This document shows positions 28,850 through 37,089 of a stretch of DNA of 64,000 nt, piece after piece. The DNA comes from Phyllobacterium myrsinacearum. GTDB taxonomy: Bacteria > Pseudomonadota > Alphaproteobacteria > Rhizobiales > Rhizobiaceae. The notes under the pieces are model-generated. The model was given only the letters and a program-made list of their open reading frames with translations. It was not told where the DNA came from and did not search any database. The stretch is taken from positions 124,001-188,000 of the forward strand of contig NZ_PVBT01000008.1 in the NCBI RefSeq assembly GCF_002980555.1. The letters are read 5' to 3'. The first letter of the stretch is position 1. Each line of letters begins with the position of its first letter. A program made the position numbers and the translations under genes.

Positions 28850-29749
28850 ATGGATAATCTGGGTTCATGGAATGCCTTCGTGCAGGCCGCCGAATACCGC
28901 AGTTTCGTCGCCGCCGGCCGCCACCTCGGTGTTTCCCCCTCTGCCATCGGCAAATCCATAGCGCGGCTGGAGGAGCGGCTTGGCGCCCGGCTTTTTCACC
29001 GCAGTACCCGCAGCATCACGCTGACGCCCGAAGGCTCGCTGTTCCTGGAGCGGTGCCGCCGCATTTTCTGCGAGATCGAGGCGGCTGAACTGGAATTGTC
29101 GCAGGCCAATGAGGCGCCGCGCGGCAGGTTGCGTGTCAGCATGCCAATTGCGGACCGGCTGATGATGCCGGTGCTGTCCGCCTTCATGCGCGCCTATCCC
29201 GACATCGAGCTGGACATTGACTGCTCGGACCGGCTGGTCGACGTGATCGAAGACGGTTTCGACGCAGTCCTGCGCACCGGCGAGCCGAATGATTCGCGGC
29301 TGATGACCCGGGTGCTCGGTTCGTTCCGCAAGCGCCTCGTCGGATCACCGGACTATTTCGCACGCATGGGAACACCGGAAGTGCCGGAGGACCTGTTGCG
29401 GCATCATTGCCTGTTTTACCGCTATCCGACCACCGGGAAACTGCAACTCTGGCCGCTGTCCCGCGATGGCAGGGATGTCGAACTCGACCTGCCTGCGACC
29501 CTTGTCTGCAACACGTCAGCACCGCAGATTCACATGGCGCAGGAGGGGCTTGGCATCGCCTGCCTGCCGGATTTCACCATAATGGATGAGCTGCGGGCTG
29601 GAACGCTGGTCAGCGTTCTCGATGACTTCATCCCGTTTTCCGGCACGTTCCGCGTGCTCTGGCCATCGAGCCGCTATCTCTCGCCCAAGCTGCGGGTGTT
29701 CGTCGATTTCGTCGCCGAACACCTCGATCTTGCGCCGGTCAGGGGCTGA
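28850..29749 (+). CDS. LysR family transcriptional regulator
   Basis: The 299-residue protein has the LysR winged helix-turn-helix at 1-60 (AEYRSFVAAGRHLGVSPSAI and LEERLGARLFHRSTRSITLT) and a LysR-substrate domain from about 88. The perfect Shine-Dalgarno AAGGAGG at 28836-28842 is 7 bases before the ATG at 28850; the upstream ATG at 28844 would be too close. Likely controls the divergent MFS exporter. Its end overlaps the antiporter gene by 11 bases on the opposite strand. Confidence 0.93.
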   Translation: MDNLGSWNAFVQAAEYRSFVAAGRHLGVSPSAIGKSIARLEERLGARLFHRSTRSITLTPEGSLFLERCRRIFCEIEAAELELSQANEAPRGRLRVSMPIADRLMMPVLSAFMRAYPDIELDIDCSDRLVDVIEDGFDAVLRTGEPNDSRLMTRVLGSFRKRLVGSPDYFARMGTPEVPEDLLRHHCLFYRYPTTGKLQLWPLSRDGRDVELDLPATLVCNTSAPQIHMAQEGLGIACLPDFTIMDELRAGTLVSVLDDFIPFSGTFRVLWPSSRYLSPKLRVFVDFVAEHLDLAPVRG

Positions 29750-30848
29750 AGATCAGCACGAGATAGACGAAGAAGATCATCAGATGCACCGCACCTTCAA
29801 GCACGGTCGTGCGCAGGCCGGAAAAGGTCAGGGTGCCGAGGATCAGCGTCACCGCCAGCAGGGTCATTTCGGTGGATGACAGTCCGAGAATCGCGGTCTG
29901 GCCGGTCAGCAGGCTGATGGCAAGCACGGCCGGCACCGTCAGGCCGACGGTCGAGGTTGCCGCGCCGAGGCACAGATTGACGGCGCGCTGCAATTCGTTG
30001 CCCGAAACGGCGCGAAGCGCGGTGATGGCTTCCGGCGTGAAGACAATGGCGGCGATCAGCAAGCCGCCGAGGGCCGTTGGCGCGCCGAAGCTGGCAATGC
30101 CATGGTCGAGCAGCGAGGCCAGGCTCTTTGACAAGAGCACGATCGGCAGGATGTTCAGGATCAGCAGCAGCGTGTGGCCGCCAATGGATCCGGCAGGTTT
30201 CGCGTGGGGCGCTTCGGCCTCGGGGGATGCCTGCAGAACGTCTTCATCTCCCTTGGGATAGACAAAGAAGTCGCGGTGCCGCCCGGTCTGCAGCACGAGG
30301 AAAATCACATAGAGGGCGATGGTGAAAATCGAGAAGAACACCGATTGAACCACGGTGAGGGAGCCGTTGCTGGTGGAAACCGTGAAGTTCGGCAGGATCA
30401 GCGGGATGACCGTCAGCGGAATGATGACGATGAGATAGGATGCCGCGCCCTGCAGATTGTAGCCCTGCTGGCCGTAGCGCAACCCGCCAATGAGCAGGCC
30501 AAGGCCGACCACGCCGTTCAAAACGATCATCAGCACCGCGAACATCGTGTCGCGGCCGAGCGTCGGCGCGTCCGAACTCAGCATCACGGCGCTGATGAGC
30601 ACCACTTCGATGATGACGATGGAGAGGGTGAGAATGAGCGTTCCGAGCGGTTCGCCCAGCAGTTCCGCCAGTTCCTCCGCTTCATGCACGACGCCGAAGG
30701 CCGACCAGATGATGACGCCGAACAACCAGACAAACAGAAACGAAGCTTTCATCACCGAACTCAGATCGGCCATCCAGCCATATCCGAAAACGAGAAAGGC
30801 ACCCACTGTTGCCCAAGCGACTATCAATCTGATCCATCCGGATATCAT
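29739..30848 (-). CDS. Calcium/proton antiporter (ChaA/CaCA family)
   Basis: A 369-residue membrane protein with about 11 helices and the two alpha repeats of cation:proton exchangers. The first contains HEAEELAELLGEPLGTLIL, the second FTPEAITALRAVSGNELQRA (alpha-2 acidic residue kept). A cytoplasmic loop (about 205-230) separates the halves. This fits the ChaA group (sodium/calcium-proton exchange), named 'ionic transporter y4hA' in rhizobia. AGGAGG lies before the ATG at 30848. It stands alone on its strand. Confidence 0.9.
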   Translation of the reverse strand: MISGWIRLIVAWATVGAFLVFGYGWMADLSSVMKASFLFVWLFGVIIWSAFGVVHEAEELAELLGEPLGTLILTLSIVIIEVVLISAVMLSSDAPTLGRDTMFAVLMIVLNGVVGLGLLIGGLRYGQQGYNLQGAASYLIVIIPLTVIPLILPNFTVSTSNGSLTVVQSVFFSIFTIALYVIFLVLQTGRHRDFFVYPKGDEDVLQASPEAEAPHAKPAGSIGGHTLLLILNILPIVLLSKSLASLLDHGIASFGAPTALGGLLIAAIVFTPEAITALRAVSGNELQRAVNLCLGAATSTVGLTVPAVLAISLLTGQTAILGLSSTEMTLLAVTLILGTLTFSGLRTTVLEGAVHLMIFFVYLVLIFSP

Positions 30849-31103
30849 CGGCCCTCCTTCATCGGGTTGAGGTAGCAAGTCATCGTGCGGAATCTATACA
30901 GGAAATTGCCGGCGATTTTACGATTTTCTGACGCTTTATCAGAGATTTCGCTTTGCCAGCGAACGCTTGCCGGTATCGCTGCCGCTGCAATCACGCGCTT
31001 ATGACGCAAGGCTTGCTTGTGTCCGCGGTCCGGTCTGCCTAACTTGCACCTGACGGGACCCGCGGGTTTCCCGATGGATTGCAAACACTCCAAGGAGAAT
31101 GAA

Positions 31104-32126
31104 ATGCAGCTTGGCATGATTGGGTTAGGGCGCATGGGCGCCAACATGGCGCAGCGCCTCATGAAGCGTGGTCACGCCCTTGTGGTTCACGACACCCGTG
31201 CCGAAAGCATGGCGGACCTGCAGAAGCAGGGCGCGACCGGGACGGTCGTGCTGGAGGAATTCGTCTCGCTTCTGGCCAAGCCGCGCGCCGTCTGGCTGAT
31301 GCTGCCCGCCGCCGTCGTCGACAGCGTCCTCGCCAGGCTTGTGCCCCTGCTGGATGCGGGTGATATCATCATCGATGGCGGCAATTCCTATTATCACGAC
31401 GATATCCGCCGTGGCGGCGAATTGAAGACAAAAGGCCTGCACTATGTCGATGTCGGCACCAGCGGCGGCGTCTTCGGGCTTGAGCGCGGCTATTGCCTGA
31501 TGATCGGCGGCGAAAAGGACGTGGTGGAGCATCTCTCGCCCGTGTTCGCCTCGCTGGCGCCGGGCGGCAATGACCCGGCAGCGCCAGCCGTGGCTGCGCC
31601 GGGCAAGAGCACGGCTCCGCTCGGTTATCTCCACTGCGGCGCCAATGGTGCCGGCCACTTCGTCAAGATGGTCCATAATGGCATCGAATATGGTTTGATG
31701 GCAGCCTATGCGGAGGGCCTGAACATCCTGCGCAATGCGGATATCGGCCTGCGCTCGCATGAGGTGGACGCGGAAACCACGCCACTCCTGCATCCGGAGC
31801 ATTACCAATACAGTTTCGACCTGCCGCAGATCGCCGAGGTCTGGCGCCGTGGCAGCGTGATCAGCTCCTGGTTGCTGGATTTGACCGCCGACGCGCTGAA
31901 CGACGACCCGACCCTGTCGAATTTCCAGGGGCGCGTCTCCGACTCGGGTGAGGGGCGCTGGACAGCCATCGCCGCCATTGACGAGGCCGTGCCCACGCCG
32001 GTTCTCAGCGCGGCGCTGCAGGAGCGTTTCAGCTCGCGCGGCAATGCCGACTTCGCCAACAAGGTGCTGTCGGCCATGCGCAGCGAGTTTGGCGGCCATG
32101 TGGAGAAACCCGCTTCCAAAACCTGA
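31104..32126 (+). CDS. 6-phosphogluconate dehydrogenase, decarboxylating (short, GntZ/YqeC type)
   Basis: Converts 6-phosphogluconate to ribulose 5-phosphate and CO2. The 340-residue protein is of the short, usually NAD-dependent class. The N-terminal Rossmann motif is MIGLGRMGANMAQRL, then GGNSYYHDDIRR, GTSGGVFGLERGYCLMIGG and the catalytic GAGHFVKMVHNGIEYGLM. AAGGAG precedes the ATG at 31104. It is monocistronic, with a 12-bp hairpin after it. Confidence 0.94.
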   Translation: MQLGMIGLGRMGANMAQRLMKRGHALVVHDTRAESMADLQKQGATGTVVLEEFVSLLAKPRAVWLMLPAAVVDSVLARLVPLLDAGDIIIDGGNSYYHDDIRRGGELKTKGLHYVDVGTSGGVFGLERGYCLMIGGEKDVVEHLSPVFASLAPGGNDPAAPAVAAPGKSTAPLGYLHCGANGAGHFVKMVHNGIEYGLMAAYAEGLNILRNADIGLRSHEVDAETTPLLHPEHYQYSFDLPQIAEVWRRGSVISSWLLDLTADALNDDPTLSNFQGRVSDSGEGRWTAIAAIDEAVPTPVLSAALQERFSSRGNADFANKVLSAMRSEFGGHVEKPASKT

Positions 32127-32463
32127 GGCCCCGTGCGCAGCTGGTCCGGCCTCGCTATCAGGCCGGACCAGAGTTATCAGTAAATTACGCAGAAATTTTC
32201 GAACTATTGTTTTTGTATTTTGCTATTTGTTTCAACATTTTCATTGGCGGAAGCCTGGCATCTCGCATGTAGCGAAACTGTGATCTAACACCCGTAATAT
32301 CGGTAAGTTCCGGCTTTTCGTTCGATCATTCAATGGTGAACGCAGGATATGTTTCGTGTATTGCGAAATGATTTTTGTGTTCTTATAAAGCAATCCTGCA
32401 GCGCGATCGGCCCAGGATTTCAGACCGGCAGCGCAGCAGCGTCACATCATTTTGGAGATACTC
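32127..32463. other. Intergenic region with hairpin and OmpA-gene promoter
   Basis: The 337 bases hold a 12-bp hairpin (CTGGTCCGGCCT at 32141-32152 with AGGCCGGACCAG at 32160-32171) that may end the 6PGDH transcript, though no T run follows. The rest is AT-rich up to a promoter near 32361. No small gene is supported. Confidence 0.6.
32361..32389 (+). promoter_or_regulatory. Sigma-70-type promoter for the OmpA-family gene
   Basis: TTGCGA at 32361-32366 and TATAAA at 32384-32389 are separated by exactly 17 bases. Transcription would start near 32396, giving a leader of about 68 bases before the ATG at 32464. Confidence 0.65.
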
Positions 32464-33459
32464 ATGACATCGAAACTCTGCAGTGGAGTCTTCGCGGCAC
32501 TCATGTTCATGGCCGTTTTCATCGCATCGTCCGCCCATGCGGCAGACAAGCCGGGCTGCAAGGATCTCCCCGGTATCAAGCGCTTTGAAGGGTCGTCGAT
32601 CATGTTGTGCGACGCGCGCAACTTCGCGGAATATACCCTGCCGACCGGAAAATGGGTCAAGAACGAGGATGACTCCGCCAAATCGGATTTTGCCAGCAAG
32701 GAAGCACTGGAAGGCCGTCTGACGCAGAATGTCTATTCCGTCCCTGCCGGACCGTCCTCGGCCGAAGTGTTCCGCAACTACATGAACGATCTGCAATCGG
32801 CGGGCTACAAGGTCCTGTTCCAGGCCAAACAGGCCGACACCTATCAACTGGAGAACGTCTTTGGCGAAAAAGGCCCCGGCGGCCAGCTTTTCGGCTACAG
32901 CCCGGACGAGGCGCGTTATGTGGCGGCCGTCAAGGAAGAAGGCGGCGTCAAAACCTACATCGCGCTCTATGTCATCGAATTCGAAGACGGTTATGTGCCG
33001 GAATTCGACGCGGTCAAGGGGCAGGTCTATGTCCGCCTCGACTCGCTTCAGGTTGGCAAGCTGACCGATGAGATGGTGGTGGTTTCCGCTTCGGAAATCA
33101 GCAAGAGCCTCGATACGGCGGGCAAGGTTCTGCTCTACGGCATTCATTTCGATTTCAACAAGGCGTCCATCAAGCCGGAATCGCGTCCGAGCCTCGATGA
33201 GATCGCCAAGTTTCTGAAAGAGCAGCCGAACGAGAAACTCGATGTGGTCGGCCATACCGACAATATTGGCGGCGCTGATTTCAACATGCAGTTGTCAAAG
33301 GCGCGGGCCGATGCGGTTGTTGCCGATCTGGTCAGCACCTACAGTGTTGCGGCCAACCGCCTCCAGGCGAAGGGAGAGGGCTTGCAGTCGCCTGTCGCAT
33401 CGAATGATGACGAAGCCGGACGGGCCAAGAACCGCCGCGTGGAGCTTCATCGCCAGTAG
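32464..33459 (+). CDS. OmpA family protein with N-terminal DUF4892-like domain
   Basis: A 331-residue secreted protein. It has a signal peptide ending ASSAHAAD, an N-terminal region (about 35-215, GCKDLPGIKRF and YTLPTGKW) like DUF4892, and a C-terminal OmpA peptidoglycan-binding domain. The latter includes FDFNKASIKPES, VVGHTDNIGG and AKNRRVEL, with the peptidoglycan-contacting Asp and Arg. It has no beta-barrel, so it is probably a periplasmic protein that binds the cell wall. GGAG precedes the ATG at 32464. Confidence 0.88.
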   Translation: MTSKLCSGVFAALMFMAVFIASSAHAADKPGCKDLPGIKRFEGSSIMLCDARNFAEYTLPTGKWVKNEDDSAKSDFASKEALEGRLTQNVYSVPAGPSSAEVFRNYMNDLQSAGYKVLFQAKQADTYQLENVFGEKGPGGQLFGYSPDEARYVAAVKEEGGVKTYIALYVIEFEDGYVPEFDAVKGQVYVRLDSLQVGKLTDEMVVVSASEISKSLDTAGKVLLYGIHFDFNKASIKPESRPSLDEIAKFLKEQPNEKLDVVGHTDNIGGADFNMQLSKARADAVVADLVSTYSVAANRLQAKGEGLQSPVASNDDEAGRAKNRRVELHRQ

Positions 33460-33486
33460 CGTTGGCGTGCTGTTGGACAGAATGGG

Positions 33487-33513
33487 AAAGGCGGTTCATC
33501 GAGCCGCCTTTTT
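33487..33513 (+). terminator. Rho-independent terminator after OmpA-family gene
   Basis: An 8-bp stem (AAAGGCGG at 33487-33494 with CCGCCTTT at 33504-33511) followed by TTTTT in all. Confidence 0.8.
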
Positions 33514-33532
33514 GCTGTGCAGCGACTGCCCG

Positions 33533-33949
33533 TCAGTTTGGCCGCACGCTGGCTTCACGGTTGCAGTCCCCGCCGCAGGCGTCGGGCGAAACAAACTGCA
33601 TGGTGAAGACCTGGCCGCCAATGCCCTGCGCCAGTTCCGGTGACAATGTCAGTGGTGTGCAATGCTTGACCGCCGAAATGGCCGCGTCGACAAATGATTT
33701 GCGCGCCGCAGCGTCCTTGCCCGGAAAATCGATCGCCGTGGCCCGGGGCGGGCCAATCAGCGAACCGTCGCGCTTGAAGCTGAAGCTGAGCGTCACCGTG
33801 GATTTTTGTGAACCCTCCGGTGCTGTCCAGCAGGCATGAAGCGCTTTGCCGACATCATCCATGGTGGTCAGCGGGCCGGCCAGCGCATAGGGGGTGGTGG
33901 AGAGCGTTATGGCGAGTGCCAGAGACAGGCGATTGAAAAGCTGTGTCAT
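33533..33949 (-). CDS. Small secreted protein, unknown function
   Basis: The 138-residue protein has a signal peptide (LALAITLSTTPYALAG) and a compact domain with VTLSFSFKRDGSLIGPP and SAVKHCTPLTLSPELA, similar in shape to a TonB/TolA C-terminal-like domain. I cannot assign a function. Four cysteines occur in the mature part, so disulfides are possible. AAGGAG lies upstream of the ATG. It is convergent with the OmpA-family gene. Confidence 0.75.
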   Translation of the reverse strand: MTQLFNRLSLALAITLSTTPYALAGPLTTMDDVGKALHACWTAPEGSQKSTVTLSFSFKRDGSLIGPPRATAIDFPGKDAAARKSFVDAAISAVKHCTPLTLSPELAQGIGGQVFTMQFVSPDACGGDCNREASVRPN

Positions 33950-34167
33950 GATCCCAGTTGCTCCTTTTGAATGTCCAAAGACGGTGCACTTGAGTCCATC
34001 AGCAGAATACCACCAAAAGCTCTTTTCAGAGAGTAAAAATACTATCTAAGGTTGAACATTACTGGTGCAATTACAGGAATTTACCTCGTTTTCGGAGTTT
34101 GACACGAACATGTGATGGCGGGTGGCCGGTTTAGGCCGTTTCCGCCATCGCATTTCTTTGAAAAACC

Positions 34168-35259
34168 TCATGCAGCCTTGATCGGGCGCGGTCCGGTATA
34201 GCGCGATTGCGGGCGAATCAGCCGGCCATGCTGGGTCTGCTCCCTTGCATGGGCGATCCAGCCGCCCACCCGCCCCATGGCGAAGACGCTGGTAAAGCTG
34301 TCCCTGGGAAAACCAAGCGTTTCCAGCAGGAGTGCCGTGTAGAATTCCACATTGGTCTTGAGCGGGCGGTCGGGCTTGCGGCGTGCGAGGATGCGCAAAG
34401 CCGCCGCTTCGACGCCCTCCGCCAGCTTGAAGCGGCCCGCGCCATGATTGCCCGTTCCGGCCAGCCGCCGCAGCGCCTGCATCAATGCATCGGCGCGCGG
34501 ATCACGCACCCGGTAGATGCGGTGGCCAAAGCCCATCAGCCGCTCGCCGTCATCCAGTGCCTTTTCCAGCCAGGTTTCGGCGTTGTCGGGTGTGCCTATG
34601 GCGTCGAGCATATCGAGAACCGGTCCCGGTGCACCGCCATGCAGCGGTCCCTTGAGCGCGCCGAATGCCGCCAGCACGGAGGATACCAGTCCCGCATGGG
34701 TGGATGCCACCACGCGTGCCGCAAATGTCGAGGCATTCATGCCGTGGTCGCTGACCGTGACGAGATAGGTATCGAGCGCGGCGGCTTCCTGCGGCGTGAC
34801 GGTTCGTCCGTGCAGCATGTGCAATATATCCGCGGCATGGCTGAGCGAGGGGTCCGGCGCGACAGGCGTCTGCCCGTTCTTCAGCCGGATGAGCGCCGGC
34901 GTGAACACGGCGGGAGCCGCGATCAGGCGCAGGGCGGTGGCAAGGTCATCGCCATCGGTGAATTGGGCGGTCAGCGCACGCACCGCATCGGTGACCGGCA
35001 GCGTGAGCAAGGGTGCGGCAGCGTCGGGGATCGTGCGGAAAATCTCCTGCCGGGCAAGGCCGATGCGTCTGCGCAGGCCATCCGCATCGGGCTTTTCGTC
35101 AAAGGCATCCGACAGCAGCAGCGCCAGCAGTTCCTCATAGGAGACAACGCCGGCCAATTCATCCAGCGACCGGCCGCGAATGATCAATATGCCTCCAAGC
35201 CCGTCAACATCCGATAGCGTGGTTTCTGTGGCGACAACATCATCAAGACCGTTTTTCAT
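34168..35259 (-). CDS. Citrate synthase-like protein (paralogue 1)
   Basis: The 363-residue protein has the citrate synthase fold. The oxaloacetate-binding His172 is in VSDHGMNASTF, the second catalytic His246 in GFGHRIYRVRDPRADAL, and the C-terminal arginine motif is LIRPQSRYTGP. The third catalytic position is Glu305 (NVEFYTA) where active enzymes have Asp (NVDFY). It also has an unusual N-terminus with a GGILIIRGRSLDELA segment. GGAG precedes the ATG at 35259. It is transcribed divergently from a second citrate-synthase homologue fused to a DNA-binding domain. Could be a citrate or methylcitrate synthase of low or altered activity. Confidence 0.85.
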   Translation of the reverse strand: MKNGLDDVVATETTLSDVDGLGGILIIRGRSLDELAGVVSYEELLALLLSDAFDEKPDADGLRRRIGLARQEIFRTIPDAAAPLLTLPVTDAVRALTAQFTDGDDLATALRLIAAPAVFTPALIRLKNGQTPVAPDPSLSHAADILHMLHGRTVTPQEAAALDTYLVTVSDHGMNASTFAARVVASTHAGLVSSVLAAFGALKGPLHGGAPGPVLDMLDAIGTPDNAETWLEKALDDGERLMGFGHRIYRVRDPRADALMQALRRLAGTGNHGAGRFKLAEGVEAAALRILARRKPDRPLKTNVEFYTALLLETLGFPRDSFTSVFAMGRVGGWIAHAREQTQHGRLIRPQSRYTGPRPIKAA

Positions 35260-35305
35260 GGCAAACTCCAGTTTTTGTTTCCGCCACAGGATGATATGCG
35301 CTATG

Positions 35306-35329
35306 ATTGACGTCAATCTTGACGTAAAT
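35306..35329. promoter_or_regulatory. Candidate operator between divergent citrate synthase-like genes
   Basis: A perfect 12-bp palindrome ATTGACGTCAAT (35306-35317) is followed directly by the related CTTGACGTAAAT (35318-35329). It sits in the 87-base gap between the two divergent genes, 17 bases from the paralogue 2 start. It is a plausible site for the MerR-like domain of that protein. Confidence 0.5.
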
Positions 35330-35346
35330 GATCAATGTGAGGTTCC

Positions 35347-36492
35347 ATGGCGTGGTTGACGGCATCGCAGGCGCTGGCGGCCCTTGGCGTTCAGCCGCAG
35401 ACCCTTTACGCCAATGTCAGCCGGGGGCGTATTCAGGCCAAGCCCGATCCGCAGGACCCGCGCCGCAGCCTTTACAAGAGCGAGGATGTGAAACGCCTCG
35501 CCGGGCGCAAGGCCGGGCGGCGCACGGTGGCCAATGTCGCTGCCGAGGCCATCGGCTGGGGTGATCCGGTGCTGCCATCGAGCATCTCGACCATTGCCGA
35601 CGGGCGTCTGTGGTATCGCGGCAGGGATGCGTCCGCGCTGGCCGTCACATCGACGCTGGAACAGGTTGCAGCGCTGTTGTGGGAGACGGACGGCATCGCC
35701 TTCCCCCTGCCAGCCCATGCCGTGCACCTGCCGGACCGCCCGCTGGAAGCGGCGATGGTTGCCCTTGCCCGGCGCGCCGCAACGGATCTGCCTGCCTATG
35801 GGCGGTCGCGTGCCGTGCTGATTGCCGAGGCATCCGGGATTCTTGCTGACGTCGTCGCGGCGATGCTTGGTGCTGACAACGCCGGCCTGCCTGTCCACAT
35901 CCGTCTGGCGCGGCTGTGGCAGGCCCCGGCGGCGGAAGACTGCATCCGCCGGGCGCTGGTTCTATTGGCCGATCATGAGCTCAACGCCTCGACCTTTGCC
36001 GCCCGCGTGGCCGCCTCGACCGGAGCGCCGCTTTCGGCTGGTATGCTTGCCGGTCTTGCCACGCTGACCGGACCGCTGCACGGCGAAGCCTATCTCAGCG
36101 TCCAGGCCCTGGCCCGTTCCGCACAGGCCGCCGGCACGGAGCATGCGGTGCGCGAATCCCTGGCCCAGGGCAGGGCCATCCCGGCCTTTGCGCATCCGCT
36201 CTATCCCATGGGCGATGAGCGTGCCAGGGCCCTGCTGGAGCAGTTCAAACCGGGACCGGTCTATCAAGAGATCCGCGCGGTAACGGAGCTGTTGACCGGC
36301 GAGCAGCCCAATATTGATTTTGCCCTCGCAGCCATGACGGATGCCTTTGCGCTCCCTCCGCCTGCACCGGTCATTCTCTTCGCCATCGCCCGTTCCGTTG
36401 GCTGGATTGCCCATATTCTGGAACAGCAGTCGATGAACCAGCTCATCCGCCCGCGTGCCCGTTATACCGGCCCGCCTTTGTCCATGACCTGA
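35347..36492 (+). CDS. MerR-like HTH-citrate synthase fusion protein (paralogue 2)
   Basis: The 381-residue protein starts with a MerR/excisionase-type winged helix (1-52): TASQALAALGVQPQTLYANV, then SLYKSEDVKRL. The rest is a citrate synthase domain with His210 in LADHELNASTF, His283 in AFAHPLYPMGD, Asp324 in PNIDFALAAM and the C-terminal LIRPRARYTGP. The arginine of the GHR motif is replaced by proline (AHPLY) and the GGA loop reads HGEAY, so normal catalysis is doubtful. It may bind substrate and DNA, acting as a metabolite-sensing regulator. GAGG is before the ATG. Similar proteins occur in other proteobacteria, usually annotated only as citrate synthase. Confidence 0.85.
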   Translation: MAWLTASQALAALGVQPQTLYANVSRGRIQAKPDPQDPRRSLYKSEDVKRLAGRKAGRRTVANVAAEAIGWGDPVLPSSISTIADGRLWYRGRDASALAVTSTLEQVAALLWETDGIAFPLPAHAVHLPDRPLEAAMVALARRAATDLPAYGRSRAVLIAEASGILADVVAAMLGADNAGLPVHIRLARLWQAPAAEDCIRRALVLLADHELNASTFAARVAASTGAPLSAGMLAGLATLTGPLHGEAYLSVQALARSAQAAGTEHAVRESLAQGRAIPAFAHPLYPMGDERARALLEQFKPGPVYQEIRAVTELLTGEQPNIDFALAAMTDAFALPPPAPVILFAIARSVGWIAHILEQQSMNQLIRPRARYTGPPLSMT

Positions 36493-36625
36493 CGCCTGCC
36501 ATCTGGTGCCTGGAAAAAAATCGGGCGATATGTCGATATTGGCGAACCCCGCTCGTCGTGTCACCGGAGCGAGGGTTTTTCAAGCGCTGGACCATCCGGC
36601 CGCCCCATCCGAAGGAGAAACGGCA

Positions 36626-37036
36626 ATGCGATTCATGATTCTGGTGAAGGCCACGAAAGATTCGGAAGCTGGCGTCATGCCCCCCGAAGAATTGTTCAGC
36701 GCCATGGCCGACTATCACGAGCAGCTGGCGAAAGCGGGCGTGCTGCTCGACGCCAATGGGCTTCAACCGACTTCAAAGGGCTGGAAGATTCAGTATTCCG
36801 GCGGCAAGCGGACGGTGATCGACGGGCCGTTTACCGAAGCCAAGGAACTGGTGGCAGGTTACACCATCATCCAGGTGAAGACGCGCGAAGAGGCGATTGA
36901 ATGGGCCAATCGTTTTCCCAATCCGCATCTGGACAAGGGCGAGATCGAAATCCGGCAGATGTTTGAGCTTGAAGATTTCGGCGAACTCGAAGCCATCGAC
37001 CGCTTTCGCGAGATGGGCGCTGGCCAGAAGACCTGA
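36626..37036 (+). CDS. YciI/DGPF domain protein
   Basis: The 136-residue protein begins MRFMILVKATKDSEAG and has the DGPF motif in VIDGPFTEAKELVAGY. DGPF (YCII-related) proteins are small cytoplasmic dimers of uncertain biochemical role. They are typically encoded beside an ECF sigma factor of group ECF42, as here, and probably work with it. AAGGAG is 8 bases before the ATG. The sigma gene follows after 53 bases. Confidence 0.92.
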   Translation: MRFMILVKATKDSEAGVMPPEELFSAMADYHEQLAKAGVLLDANGLQPTSKGWKIQYSGGKRTVIDGPFTEAKELVAGYTIIQVKTREEAIEWANRFPNPHLDKGEIEIRQMFELEDFGELEAIDRFREMGAGQKT

Positions 37037-37089
37037 GCCCGGCAGCGCGATCTTGCGCGGCGGCGCCGAAGGTGATGTGATCGGTCCTT

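Noticed and set aside
34114-34149. An 8-bp hairpin GATGGCGG/CCGCCATC downstream of the first citrate synthase-like gene.
   Set aside because: The loop is long (20 bases) and no T tract follows on either strand, so I do not call a terminator.
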